From Flavobacteriaceae bacterium (GTDB lineage: Bacteria; Bacteroidota; Bacteroidia; Flavobacteriales; Flavobacteriaceae): a DNA stretch of 45,402 nt. The position numbers were made by a program, and so were the translations under genes. This document shows positions 34,191 through 42,542 of this stretch, in pieces. The notes beneath the pieces are model-generated. The model worked only from the letters and a program-made list of their open reading frames with translations, was not told where the DNA came from and ran no database searches. Location: assembly GCA_024643425.1 (NCBI GenBank), contig JAHEMY010000009.1:1-45402 (forward strand). Direction: 5' to 3'. Each line of letters starts with the position of its first letter. Position 1 is the first letter of the stretch.

Positions 34191-35378
34191 ATGGCAAAAG
34201 AAACATTCGACCGTTCGAAACCACACTTAAACGTTGGTACTATCGGTCACGTTGACCACGGTAAAACAACTTTGACTGCTGCTATTACTAAGGTAATGGC
34301 TGATAAAGGGTATTCTGAAGCTCGATCTTTTGATCAGATTGATAATGCACCAGAAGAAAAAGAAAGAGGGATTACTATCAACTCTTCACACGTTGAATAT
34401 CAAACGCAAAATCGTCACTATGCTCACGTTGACTGTCCAGGTCACGCGGATTACGTAAAGAACATGGTAACTGGTGCTGCGCAAATGGATGGTGCTATCC
34501 TTGTAGTTGCTGCTACTGATGGTCCTATGCCTCAAACACGTGAGCACATCCTTTTAGGTCGTCAGGTTGGTATTCCTCGTATCGTTGTTTTCATGAACAA
34601 AGTAGATATGGTGGATGATCCAGAATTGTTAGAGCTAGTTGAAATGGAAATTCGTGATCTATTAAGCTTCTACGAATATGATGGAGATAACGGTCCTGTA
34701 ATTCAAGGTTCTGCACTTGGTGCTTTGAACGGAGAAGAGAAATGGGTAAACACTGTTGTTGAATTGATGGAAGCAGTTGATTCTTGGATTGAAGAGCCAA
34801 TTCGTGAAGTAGACAAGCCTTTCTTGATGCCAATCGAAGACGTATTCTCTATTACTGGTCGTGGAACTGTTGCTACAGGTCGTATCGAAACTGGTGTTGC
34901 AAACACTGGAGATCCAGTTGAAATTATTGGTATGGGTGCTGAAAAATTAACTTCTACTATTACAGGAGTTGAGATGTTCCGTAAAATCCTTAACCGTGGA
35001 GAAGCTGGAGATAACGTAGGTATCCTTTTGAGAGGTATTGAAAAAACCGACATCAGAAGAGGTATGGTTATCGTGAAGCCAGGTTCTGTAAAGCCACACG
35101 CTAAATTCAAAGCAGAGGTTTATATCCTTAAAAAAGAAGAAGGTGGACGTCACACTCCATTCCACAACAACTACCGTCCACAGTTCTACGTTCGTACAAC
35201 CGACGTAACTGGGAACATCAATCTTCCTGATGGAGTTGAAATGGTAATGCCAGGTGATAACCTTACTATTACTGTAGACTTGATCCAAGCAATTGCAATG
35301 ACAATTGGACTACGTTTCGCTATCCGTGAAGGTGGTAGAACAGTAGGTGCTGGTCAGGTTACTGAAATTCTAGACTAA
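34191..35378 (+). CDS. tuf: Elongation factor Tu
   Basis: The 395-residue protein is a standard EF-Tu: P-loop GHVDHGKT (about 19-26), switch [14 protein letters not shown] for guanine specificity and SALGAL, followed by the two beta-barrel domains with [11 protein letters not shown] and the C-terminal [19 protein letters not shown]. It delivers aminoacyl-tRNA to the ribosomal A site using GTP. The leader is A-rich without a Shine-Dalgarno sequence. Codon use is strongly biased (GGT, GCT, GTT/GTA), as expected for a very highly expressed gene. It sits between tRNA-Thr(GGT) and tRNA-Trp. Confidence 0.98.
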   Translation: MAKETFDRSKPHLNVGTIGHVDHGKTTLTAAITKVMADKGYSEARSFDQIDNAPEEKERGITINSSHVEYQTQNRHYAHVDCPGHADYVKNMVTGAAQMDGAILVVAATDGPMPQTREHILLGRQVGIPRIVVFMNKVDMVDDPELLELVEMEIRDLLSFYEYDGDNGPVIQGSALGALNGEEKWVNTVVELMEAVDSWIEEPIREVDKPFLMPIEDVFSITGRGTVATGRIETGVANTGDPVEIIGMGAEKLTSTITGVEMFRKILNRGEAGDNVGILLRGIEKTDIRRGMVIVKPGSVKPHAKFKAEVYILKKEEGGRHTPFHNNYRPQFYVRTTDVTGNINLPDGVEMVMPGDNLTITVDLIQAIAMTIGLRFAIREGGRTVGAGQVTEILD

Positions 35379-35400
35379 TTAAAGTTTAAATAAAAGTCTT

Positions 35401-35435
35401 AAGGTGTCTTGCTCTGCAGGACGCCTTGACTTTTC
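35401..35435 (+). terminator. Hairpin between tuf and tRNA-Trp
   Basis: Stem AAGGTGTC/GACGCCTT (35401-35408 with 35420-35427; one G-T pair) with an 11-base loop, then a T-rich stretch. It may be a partial terminator or processing site, letting some transcripts read on into tRNA-Trp and secE. Confidence 0.55.
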
Positions 35436-35437
35436 TT

Positions 35438-35510
35438 ACGGGTTTAGCTCAGTTGGTAGAGCACTGGTCTCCAAAACCAGGTGTCGGGAGTTCGAGTCTC
35501 TCAACCCGTG
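35438..35510 (+). tRNA. tRNA-Trp (anticodon CCA)
   Basis: A 73-base cloverleaf with acceptor ACGGGTT/AACCCGT, anticodon loop CTCCAAA between CTGGT and ACCAG, and T arm GGGAG/CTCTC. The 3' CCA is not encoded. It lies 48 bases before secE. Confidence 0.95.
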
Positions 35511-35558
35511 CTCTTGGAAAAAGTAGGCTCTCGAAGCTGAGAAATAAAAAAAGAAACA

Positions 35559-35747
35559 ATGATAAACTACATCAAAGAATCCTATAGCGAATTAAAAAAC
35601 CATGTTACATGGACATCGTGGTCTGAAGCTCAAAAGCTTACCGTGGTAGTAGCTGTTTTTTCAGTGTTGTTAGCATTGGCTATTTGGGGTGTAGATACTG
35701 TTTTCAGTAAAGTAGTAGGTCAATATTTTCAATGGATTAAATCCTAA
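35559..35747 (+). CDS. secE: Protein translocase subunit SecE
   Basis: The 62-residue protein has the SecE layout: an amphipathic N-terminal helix (YIKESYSELKNHVTW), the conserved WTSWSEAQKLT turn and one transmembrane helix (about 28-50). It stabilises SecY in the translocon. nusG follows after 12 bases, the nearly universal secE-nusG order. Confidence 0.93.
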   Translation: MINYIKESYSELKNHVTWTSWSEAQKLTVVVAVFSVLLALAIWGVDTVFSKVVGQYFQWIKS

Positions 35748-35759
35748 GTAAAGTACAAA

Positions 35760-36314
35760 ATGACTGAAACAAAAAGTACAAAAAAGTGGTATGTAGTTCG
35801 CTCCGTTAGCGGGCAAGAGAATAAGATTAAATCTTATATCGAGTCTGAGATCGTTCGTTTAAATCTTGAAGATTATATCGAACAAGTGCTGGTGCCTACC
35901 GAAAAAGTGATTCAAATTAGAAACGGAAAAAAAATCAATAAAGAACGGGTTTATTTTCCAGGATATATCATGGTCCAAGCGAGCTTGGCCGGAGAGATTC
36001 CACATATTATACGTTCTATTAATGGCGTAATTGGCTTTTTAGGTGAAACCAAAGGTGGGGATCCTGTGCCATTACGTCAATCTGAAGTGAACCGAATGCT
36101 AGGAAAGGTAGATGAGTTGGCGGTTCAAGACGATAATGTAAATATTCCGTTCATCATTGGTGAAACAGTGAAGGTAATCGACGGACCGTTCAACGGTTTC
36201 AATGGAACGGTTGAAAAAATTAATGAAGAAAAACGCAAGCTTGAAGTAATGGTGAAAATTTTCGGAAGAAAGACACCATTAGAGTTAAGCTATATGCAAG
36301 TAGAAAAAGTTTAA
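35760..36314 (+). CDS. nusG: Transcription termination/antitermination factor NusG
   Basis: The 184-residue protein has the NGN domain (KWYVVRSVSGQENKIKSYI, then VYFPGYIMVQ) that contacts RNA polymerase. A flexible linker precedes the KOW domain (IIGETVKVIDGPFNGFNGTV) near the C-terminus, which binds Rho or uS10. It modulates pausing and couples transcription to translation. It belongs to the secE-nusG-rplK run. Confidence 0.96.
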   Translation: MTETKSTKKWYVVRSVSGQENKIKSYIESEIVRLNLEDYIEQVLVPTEKVIQIRNGKKINKERVYFPGYIMVQASLAGEIPHIIRSINGVIGFLGETKGGDPVPLRQSEVNRMLGKVDELAVQDDNVNIPFIIGETVKVIDGPFNGFNGTVEKINEEKRKLEVMVKIFGRKTPLELSYMQVEKV

Positions 36315-36330
36315 TTGTTACGCTTTAATA

Positions 36331-36362
36331 GGTTTTTTCTGAGCTTCCACAACGAAGAAACC
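36331..36362 (+). promoter_or_regulatory. Hairpin in the nusG-rplK spacer
   Basis: GGTTTTTTC/GAAGAAACC (36331-36339 with 36354-36362; one G-T pair), 14-base loop, 18 bases before rplK. It is a candidate leader element, for example for L1 or L11 feedback, but no family match can be claimed. Confidence 0.4.
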
Positions 36363-36380
36363 GGTTTTAAATTTTAAAAA

Positions 36381-36818
36381 ATGGCAAAAGAAGTAGGTAA
36401 AGTTGTAAAGTTGCAAGTTCGCGGAGGAGCGGCTAATCCCTCTCCACCAGTTGGACCCGCTTTAGGTGCTGCAGGTGTTAACATTATGGAGTTCTGTAAG
36501 CAGTTCAACGCTCGTACGCAGGACAAACAAGGAAAAGTATTGCCAGTTGCGATTACGGTTTATAAGGACAAATCTTTCGATTTTGTTATTAAAACCCCAC
36601 CAGCTGCTGTACAAATCCTTGAGGCTGCCAAGGTCAAAAAAGGATCTGGAGAGCCCCATGTGAAAAAAGTAGCCACCATTTCATGGGATCAAGTTAAGGT
36701 AATCGCCGAAGACAAGATGCCAGATTTGAACGCATTTACCATCGAGTCTGCTATGAAAATGGTAGCCGGGACAGCACGTTCTATGGGAGTGAAAATTAAA
36801 GGTGCCGCACCTTTTTAA
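36381..36818 (+). CDS. rplK: 50S ribosomal protein uL11
   Basis: The 145-residue protein shows the uL11 signature: [20 protein letters not shown] at the N-terminus, [15 protein letters not shown], and the C-terminal rRNA-binding domain ending [12 protein letters not shown]. It forms the base of the GTPase-associated stalk with 23S rRNA. rplA follows after 21 bases. Confidence 0.97.
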   Translation: MAKEVGKVVKLQVRGGAANPSPPVGPALGAAGVNIMEFCKQFNARTQDKQGKVLPVAITVYKDKSFDFVIKTPPAAVQILEAAKVKKGSGEPHVKKVATISWDQVKVIAEDKMPDLNAFTIESAMKMVAGTARSMGVKIKGAAPF

Positions 36819-36839
36819 TCAAGAAAAAGAATCTAAAAA

Positions 36840-37538
36840 ATGGCAAGATTAACAAAAAAGCAAAAGGAAGCTTCGGCTAAAATAGAGCCAAACAAGACCT
36901 TTACGGTAATTGAGGCTTCTGCTTTAGTAAAAGAGATCACCAACGCAAATTTTGATGCGTCTGTGGACCTTGCTGTACGTCTTAATGTAGATCCGCGTAA
37001 AGCGAATCAAATGGTACGTGGTGTGGTAACACTTCCTCATGGTACTGGTAAGGACGTAAAAGTTTTAGCATTGGTTACTCCCGATAAGGAGGCTGAAGCT
37101 AAAGAAGCAGGTGCAGACTATGTTGGTTTGGACGAATACCTCGATAAAATTAAAGGAGGATGGACAGATGTCGACGTAATTGTGACTATGCCGAGTGTGA
37201 TGGGTAAATTAGGTCCGTTAGGACGTGTGTTAGGTCCTCGTGGCTTGATGCCGAACCCCAAGACTGGTACAGTAACAATGGACGTTGCTAAAGCTGTTTC
37301 TGATGTGAAAGCTGGTAAAATTGACTTTAAAGTTGACAAAACCGGAATCGTTCACGCTGCAATTGGAAAAGCATCTTTTGATGCAGAGAAAATTGCCGGA
37401 AACGCAAAAGAATTATTAACAACCTTGGTGAAATTGAAGCCTCAGGCAGCTAAAGGAGTTTATATCAAAAGTATTCATATGTCAAGTACTATGAGTCCTA
37501 GTGTTGAGATAGACTCTAAACGATATGCTGAGCAGTAA
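36840..37538 (+). CDS. rplA: 50S ribosomal protein uL1
   Basis: The 232-residue protein has the uL1 two-domain pattern, including [40 protein letters not shown] and [19 protein letters not shown]-like C-terminal residues. It binds the L1 stalk of 23S rRNA and in many bacteria represses its own operon. rplJ follows after only 11 bases, so there is no room for an L10-type leader there. Confidence 0.97.
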   Translation: MARLTKKQKEASAKIEPNKTFTVIEASALVKEITNANFDASVDLAVRLNVDPRKANQMVRGVVTLPHGTGKDVKVLALVTPDKEAEAKEAGADYVGLDEYLDKIKGGWTDVDVIVTMPSVMGKLGPLGRVLGPRGLMPNPKTGTVTMDVAKAVSDVKAGKIDFKVDKTGIVHAAIGKASFDAEKIAGNAKELLTTLVKLKPQAAKGVYIKSIHMSSTMSPSVEIDSKRYAEQ

Positions 37539-37549
37539 AATTGTAAGAT

Positions 37550-38071
37550 ATGACTAGAGAAGAAAAATCAGTAGTAATTGAACAGTTGACCGCCCAGCTT
37601 GCAGATAACGCTAACATTTATTTAGCGGATATTTCAGGATTGGATGCCACTGCAACTTCAAACTTACGACGTGCTTGCTTTAAAGCAGGAATTAAGCTAA
37701 ATGTGGTTAAAAACACATTGTTGGCCAAGGCGATGGAAAGTTCCGATAGAGATTTTGGTGAGTTAACCAAAGTTCTTAAAGGAAATACTTCTTTGATGTT
37801 CTCTGAGACAGGAAATGGTCCTGCCAAAGTAATCAAAGAATTCAGAAAAAAATCCGACAGACCTTTATTAAAAGGAGCTTTTATTGAAGAAGCTGTGTAT
37901 ATCGGTGATAACCAATTGGATGCTCTTGTGGATATCAAATCCAAAGAAGAACTTATTGGAGACATCATTGCATTACTTCAATCTCCGGCTAAAAATGTTG
38001 TTTCTGCTCTTAAGAGTAGTGGAGGCACCATTGCAGGTATTGTTAAAACCCTATCTGAGAGAGAAGGGTAA
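37550..38071 (+). CDS. rplJ: 50S ribosomal protein uL10
   Basis: The 173-residue protein shows the uL10 N-terminal rRNA-binding domain: TREEKSVVIEQL, LADISGLDATATSNLRRACF and LNVVKNTLLAKAME. Its C-terminal helix anchors the bL12 dimers (NVVSALKSSGGTIAGIVKTL). It is the base of the ribosomal stalk. rplL follows after 60 AT-rich bases. Confidence 0.97.
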   Translation: MTREEKSVVIEQLTAQLADNANIYLADISGLDATATSNLRRACFKAGIKLNVVKNTLLAKAMESSDRDFGELTKVLKGNTSLMFSETGNGPAKVIKEFRKKSDRPLLKGAFIEEAVYIGDNQLDALVDIKSKEELIGDIIALLQSPAKNVVSALKSSGGTIAGIVKTLSEREG

Positions 38072-38131
38072 CCTAAATTATTGCACTAATTAAATTACAT
38101 AAATTAAAAATTACACTTAAAACGATAGAAA

Positions 38132-38506
38132 ATGGCAGATTTAAAAGATTTCGCAGAACAATTGGTTAACCTAACTGTAAAAGAAGTTAACGAGTTAGCT
38201 ACTATATTAAAAGACGAGTATGGTATCGAGCCTGCTGCTGCAGCTGTAGCTGTTGCTGCTGGTCCTGCTGGAGGTGGTGAAGCCGCTGAAGAGCAATCAG
38301 AATTTGATGTTATCCTTAAAGCCGCTGGTGCTTCTAAATTAGCTGTAGTAAAGCTAGTTAAAGAATTAACAGGTGCTGGTCTAAAAGAAGCTAAAGATTT
38401 AGTTGATAATGCTCCTTCTCCAATTAAAGAAGGTATTGCAAAAGACGAGGCTGAAGCCCTTAAAGCTCAGTTAGAAGAAGCTGGAGCTGAGGTTGAGCTT
38501 AAGTAA
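38132..38506 (+). CDS. rplL: 50S ribosomal protein bL12 (L7/L12)
   Basis: The 124-residue protein has the bL12 N-terminal dimerisation domain ([20 protein letters not shown]), an Ala/Gly-rich hinge (about 35-52) and the factor-binding C-terminal domain ([33 protein letters not shown]). It recruits elongation factors to the ribosome. A strong inverted repeat follows before rpoB. Confidence 0.97.
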   Translation: MADLKDFAEQLVNLTVKEVNELATILKDEYGIEPAAAAVAVAAGPAGGGEAAEEQSEFDVILKAAGASKLAVVKLVKELTGAGLKEAKDLVDNAPSPIKEGIAKDEAEALKAQLEEAGAEVELK

Positions 38507-38528
38507 GCCACTCACCTTCAAACCTTAA

Positions 38529-38569
38529 GGTTTAGGTCTTTGCCAACGCGGTTAAGACCTAAACCATTT
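38529..38569 (+). terminator. Attenuator-like hairpin between rplL and rpoB
   Basis: A perfect 12-bp inverted repeat GGTTTAGGTCTT/AAGACCTAAACC (38529-38540 with 38554-38565) with a 13-base loop, followed by a short T run. It lies in the 133-base spacer where many bacteria lower transcription from ribosomal-protein to polymerase genes. Confidence 0.75.
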
Positions 38570-38639
38570 TGCGTATATAAAGGTTTTAGATTTATAAAGT
38601 ACGCAAACCACTAATTTTTAATTAAAATTCTATCCATAG

Positions 38640-41600
38640 ATGTCAGCAACGCAAACTGAAAGATTGAATTTTTCCTCTGTACAGAACAAGCCCGATTATC
38701 CGGATTTCTTGGATATCCAAATTAAATCCTTTCAGGATTTTTTCCAATTGGAAACCAAGTCAGAAGAAAGAGGCAACGAAGGTCTATATAAGACTTTCCT
38801 GGAAAACTTCCCTATTACCGATACCCGAAACCAATTCGTACTCGAATTTTTAGATTACTTCGTAGATCCACCAAGATATTCCATTCAAGAATGTATCGAA
38901 CGTGGACTTACCTACAGTGTTCCTCTAAAAGCGCGATTGAAGTTATTTTGTACCGACGAGGAACATGAAGACTTCGAAACCATCGTTCAGGATGTATACT
39001 TGGGAACGATTCCTTACATGACTCCTTCCGGTACTTTTTGTATCAATGGAGCCGAGCGTGTAGTGGTTTCTCAGTTACACCGTTCACCAGGGGTTTTCTT
39101 TGGTCAGTCTTTCCATGCAAATGGAACTAAATTATATTCTGCCAGAGTAATTCCTTTCAAAGGCTCTTGGATTGAATTCGCGACCGATATCAATAGCGTA
39201 ATGTACGCCTACATCGATCGTAAGAAAAAATTACCTGTAACTACCTTGTTCCGTGCTATCGGTTTTGAAAGAGATAAGGATATCCTTGAAATCTTCGACC
39301 TTGCAGAGGAAGTGAAGGCAAGTAAGACGGGTCTTAAAAAATATTTAGGCCGTAAACTCGCTGCTCGTGTTTTGAAAACATGGCATGAGGATTTCGTGGA
39401 TGAAGATACTGGAGAAGTGGTATCAATCGAGCGAAACGAGATCATCCTCGATCGTGATACGGTACTTGAGAAAGAGCACCTTGATGAAATCGTAGATTCT
39501 GGTTCAAAAACCATTCTACTTCATAAGGAAGATAACCTTCAAGCGGATTATGCCATTATTCATAATACCCTTCAGAAGGATCCTACCAACTCCGAAAAAG
39601 AAGCGGTAGAGCATATCTACAGACAATTGCGTAATGCCGAACCACCCGATGAAGAAACAGCTCGTGGAATTATCCACAAATTGTTCTTCAGTGACCAACG
39701 TTACAACCTTGGGGAAGTAGGTCGTTACCGAATGAATAAGAAATTAGGGTTGGATATCGAAATGGATAAGCAAGTGCTTACCAAAGAAGATATCATTACC
39801 ATCGTAAAATATTTGATCGAGTTAATTAACTCAAAAGCTGAAATCGATGATATTGACCACTTAAGTAACCGTCGTGTTCGTACGGTAGGTGAGCAATTAT
39901 CACAGCAGTTTGGAGTTGGATTAGCGCGTATGGCTCGTACCATTAGAGAGCGTATGAATGTTCGTGACAACGAAGTGTTCACACCGATCGATTTGATTAA
40001 CGCTAAGACTTTGTCTTCAGTAATCAACTCGTTCTTTGGTACCAACCAGCTTTCTCAGTTCATGGACCAAACCAATCCTCTTGCGGAGATTACGCACAAG
40101 CGTCGTCTTTCTGCACTAGGGCCAGGGGGTCTGTCAAGAGAAAGAGCAGGATTCGAGGTGCGTGACGTTCATTACACACACTACGGACGACTATGTCCTA
40201 TCGAAACTCCTGAAGGACCAAACATTGGTTTGATTTCTTCACTTTCTGTGTTTGCAAAAGTGAATAACTTAGGATTCATCGAAACTCCTTACCGTAAGGT
40301 AGAGAATGGTCGTATCGATCTTAAGAACGAACCAATTTATCTCTCAGCAGAAGAAGAGGAAGAAAAATTAATCGCTCAAGCGAACATTCCATTGAAAGAC
40401 GATGGAACCATCGATACCGATCGTGTAATTGCACGAATGGAAGGTGATTTCCCGGTTGTGGATCCAAAAACGGTACATTATACCGATGTAGCTCCAAACC
40501 AGATTTCGTCAATCTCTGCTTCCTTGATTCCATTCTTGGAGCATGATGATGCGAACCGTGCATTGATGGGATCGAACATGATGCGTCAGGCCGTTCCTTT
40601 ATTAAGAGCCGAGTCTCCTATTGTAGGTACTGGTTTAGAGCGTCAAGTAGCTTCCGATTCACGAGTGTTGATCAATGCTGAAGGAGATGGTGTTGTGGAA
40701 TATGTTGATGCAGACAAAGTAACCATCAAATACGATCGTTCGGAAGAAGAGCGTATGGTAAGTTTCGATGGTGATGCGAAAACCTACAACCTTATTAAAT
40801 TTAGAAAAACGAACCAAAGTACTTCGATTAACTTGAAGCCAATCGTTAAGAAAGGTGACCGAGTAAAAAGAGGTCAGGTACTTTGCCAAGGATATGCAAC
40901 CGAAAAAGGTGAATTGGCTCTTGGTAGAAACATGAAAGTAGCCTTTATGCCTTGGAAAGGGTATAACTTCGAGGATGCGATTGTGATTTCTGAAAAAGTA
41001 GTTCGTGACGATATCTTCACTTCTATTCATATCGACGAATATTCTTTGGATGTTCGTGATACGAAATTAGGAAACGAAGAATTGACCAACGATATTCCAA
41101 ACGTATCTGAAGAGGCTACTAAAGACTTGGATGAGAACGGAATGATTCGCATTGGTGCCGAAGTAAAGCCTGGTGATATCTTGATTGGAAAAATTACTCC
41201 AAAAGGAGAAAGTGATCCAACCCCTGAAGAGAAATTACTACGTGCCATCTTTGGTGACAAAGCAGGTGATGTAAAAGATGCTTCTTTAAAAGCTTCTCCT
41301 TCATTACGAGGAGTGGTAATCGACAAGAAATTATTCTCAAGAGCTGTAAAGGACAAACGTAAGAGAGCTAAGGATAAGGAGGACATCGCCGAATTAGAAT
41401 TAAAGTATGAAGTGAAATTCCAAGAGCTGAAAGATGTTCTTGTGGAAAAACTATTTACCATCGTTGGAGGAAAAACTGCGCAAGGAGTAACCAACGACCT
41501 AGGTGAAGTAGTTTTCCCTAAAGGAAAGAAATTCACTTTAAAGATGTTGAATGCAGTAGATGATTACACGCACTTAGTAGGTGGTACCTGGACAACAGAC

Positions 41601-42452
41601 GACGATGCTAATGTGTTGGTGCGCGATCTAATGCACAATTATAAAATTAAGGAGAACGACCTTCAAGGAAACTTGCGACGTGAGAAATTTACCATTTCGG
41701 TGGGAGATGAATTGCCTGCAGGGATCTTGAAACTAGCTAAAGTTTACATCGCTAAAAAACGTAAGTTAAAAGTGGGTGATAAAATGGCGGGTCGTCACGG
41801 AAACAAAGGTATTGTTGCTCGTATTGTTCGTCAGGAAGACATGCCGTTCTTAGAAGATGGAACACCGGTGGATATTGTATTGAATCCACTTGGGGTACCT
41901 TCACGTATGAACATTGGTCAGATCTACGAAACAGTATTAGGATGGGCCGGACAAAAGTTGAATCAAAAGTATGCTACGCCAATTTTCGACGGAGCTACTT
42001 TGGATCAGATCAACGAATTGACCGATAAAGCCGGAATTCCATTATTCGGACACACCTATCTATATGATGGTGGTACCGGAGAGCGTTTCGACCAACCTGC
42101 AACCGTAGGGGTGATCTATATGTTAAAATTAGGTCACATGGTAGACGATAAAATGCACGCTAGATCCATTGGACCATACTCACTTATTACACAACAGCCA
42201 TTGGGTGGTAAAGCCCAGTTTGGAGGTCAGCGTTTTGGAGAGATGGAAGTTTGGGCATTGGAAGCTTATGGAGCATCCAGCACATTGCGTGAAATTTTGA
42301 CCGTGAAATCGGATGATGTAATCGGACGGGCTAAGACATATGAATCCATCGTAAAAGGGGAGACTATGCCAGAACCTGGACTACCGGAATCTTTCAACGT
42401 GTTAATGCACGAATTGAAAGGATTAGGATTGGACATCAGATTAGAAGAATAG
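38640..42452 (+). CDS. rpoB: DNA-directed RNA polymerase subunit beta
   Basis: The 1270-residue protein has the hallmark segments. The rifampicin-binding region runs from about residue 465 to 540 ([40 protein letters not shown]). The GRHGNKG motif lies near residue 1050, and the C-terminal [15 protein letters not shown] precedes [10 protein letters not shown]. The rifampicin region has the wild-type residues Ser, Asp, His and Arg at the main resistance positions, suggesting susceptibility. It forms the active-centre pincer together with beta prime. It is complete in the window. Confidence 0.98.
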   Translation: MSATQTERLNFSSVQNKPDYPDFLDIQIKSFQDFFQLETKSEERGNEGLYKTFLENFPITDTRNQFVLEFLDYFVDPPRYSIQECIERGLTYSVPLKARLKLFCTDEEHEDFETIVQDVYLGTIPYMTPSGTFCINGAERVVVSQLHRSPGVFFGQSFHANGTKLYSARVIPFKGSWIEFATDINSVMYAYIDRKKKLPVTTLFRAIGFERDKDILEIFDLAEEVKASKTGLKKYLGRKLAARVLKTWHEDFVDEDTGEVVSIERNEIILDRDTVLEKEHLDEIVDSGSKTILLHKEDNLQADYAIIHNTLQKDPTNSEKEAVEHIYRQLRNAEPPDEETARGIIHKLFFSDQRYNLGEVGRYRMNKKLGLDIEMDKQVLTKEDIITIVKYLIELINSKAEIDDIDHLSNRRVRTVGEQLSQQFGVGLARMARTIRERMNVRDNEVFTPIDLINAKTLSSVINSFFGTNQLSQFMDQTNPLAEITHKRRLSALGPGGLSRERAGFEVRDVHYTHYGRLCPIETPEGPNIGLISSLSVFAKVNNLGFIETPYRKVENGRIDLKNEPIYLSAEEEEEKLIAQANIPLKDDGTIDTDRVIARMEGDFPVVDPKTVHYTDVAPNQISSISASLIPFLEHDDANRALMGSNMMRQAVPLLRAESPIVGTGLERQVASDSRVLINAEGDGVVEYVDADKVTIKYDRSEEERMVSFDGDAKTYNLIKFRKTNQSTSINLKPIVKKGDRVKRGQVLCQGYATEKGELALGRNMKVAFMPWKGYNFEDAIVISEKVVRDDIFTSIHIDEYSLDVRDTKLGNEELTNDIPNVSEEATKDLDENGMIRIGAEVKPGDILIGKITPKGESDPTPEEKLLRAIFGDKAGDVKDASLKASPSLRGVVIDKKLFSRAVKDKRKRAKDKEDIAELELKYEVKFQELKDVLVEKLFTIVGGKTAQGVTNDLGEVVFPKGKKFTLKMLNAVDDYTHLVGGTWTTDDDANVLVRDLMHNYKIKENDLQGNLRREKFTISVGDELPAGILKLAKVYIAKKRKLKVGDKMAGRHGNKGIVARIVRQEDMPFLEDGTPVDIVLNPLGVPSRMNIGQIYETVLGWAGQKLNQKYATPIFDGATLDQINELTDKAGIPLFGHTYLYDGGTGERFDQPATVGVIYMLKLGHMVDDKMHARSIGPYSLITQQPLGGKAQFGGQRFGEMEVWALEAYGASSTLREILTVKSDDVIGRAKTYESIVKGETMPEPGLPESFNVLMHELKGLGLDIRLEE

Positions 42453-42458
42453 GACAAC

Positions 42459-42476
42459 GCCCTGCTTCGGCAGGGC
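42459..42476 (+). promoter_or_regulatory. UUCG-capped hairpin after rpoB
   Basis: Perfect 7-bp stem GCCCTGC/GCAGGGC (42459-42465 with 42470-42476) closed by a TTCG tetraloop in C(UUCG)G context, which is exceptionally stable as RNA. It starts 6 bases after the rpoB stop and has no T-tract, so it is more likely a processing or stability element than a terminator. Confidence 0.7.
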
Positions 42477-42492
42477 AAATCCATTCCGAGGT

Positions 42493-42510
42493 GGGACAGT
42501 TAGACGTCCC
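42493..42510 (+). promoter_or_regulatory. Second small hairpin in the rpoB-rpoC spacer
   Basis: GGGAC/GTCCC (42493-42497 with 42506-42510) with an 8-base loop, 16 bases after the UUCG hairpin and 32 bases before rpoC. It is weaker than the first. Confidence 0.45.
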
Positions 42511-42542
42511 GATTCAACAAACAAAAGAATATTTTCAGCATT

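Noticed and set aside
34591-35288. Long open frames antisense to tuf, and similar frames antisense to rpoB, the TPR gene and others
   Set aside because: They mirror the codon bias of the real genes, have no start signals or recognisable domains, and overlap well-supported genes.
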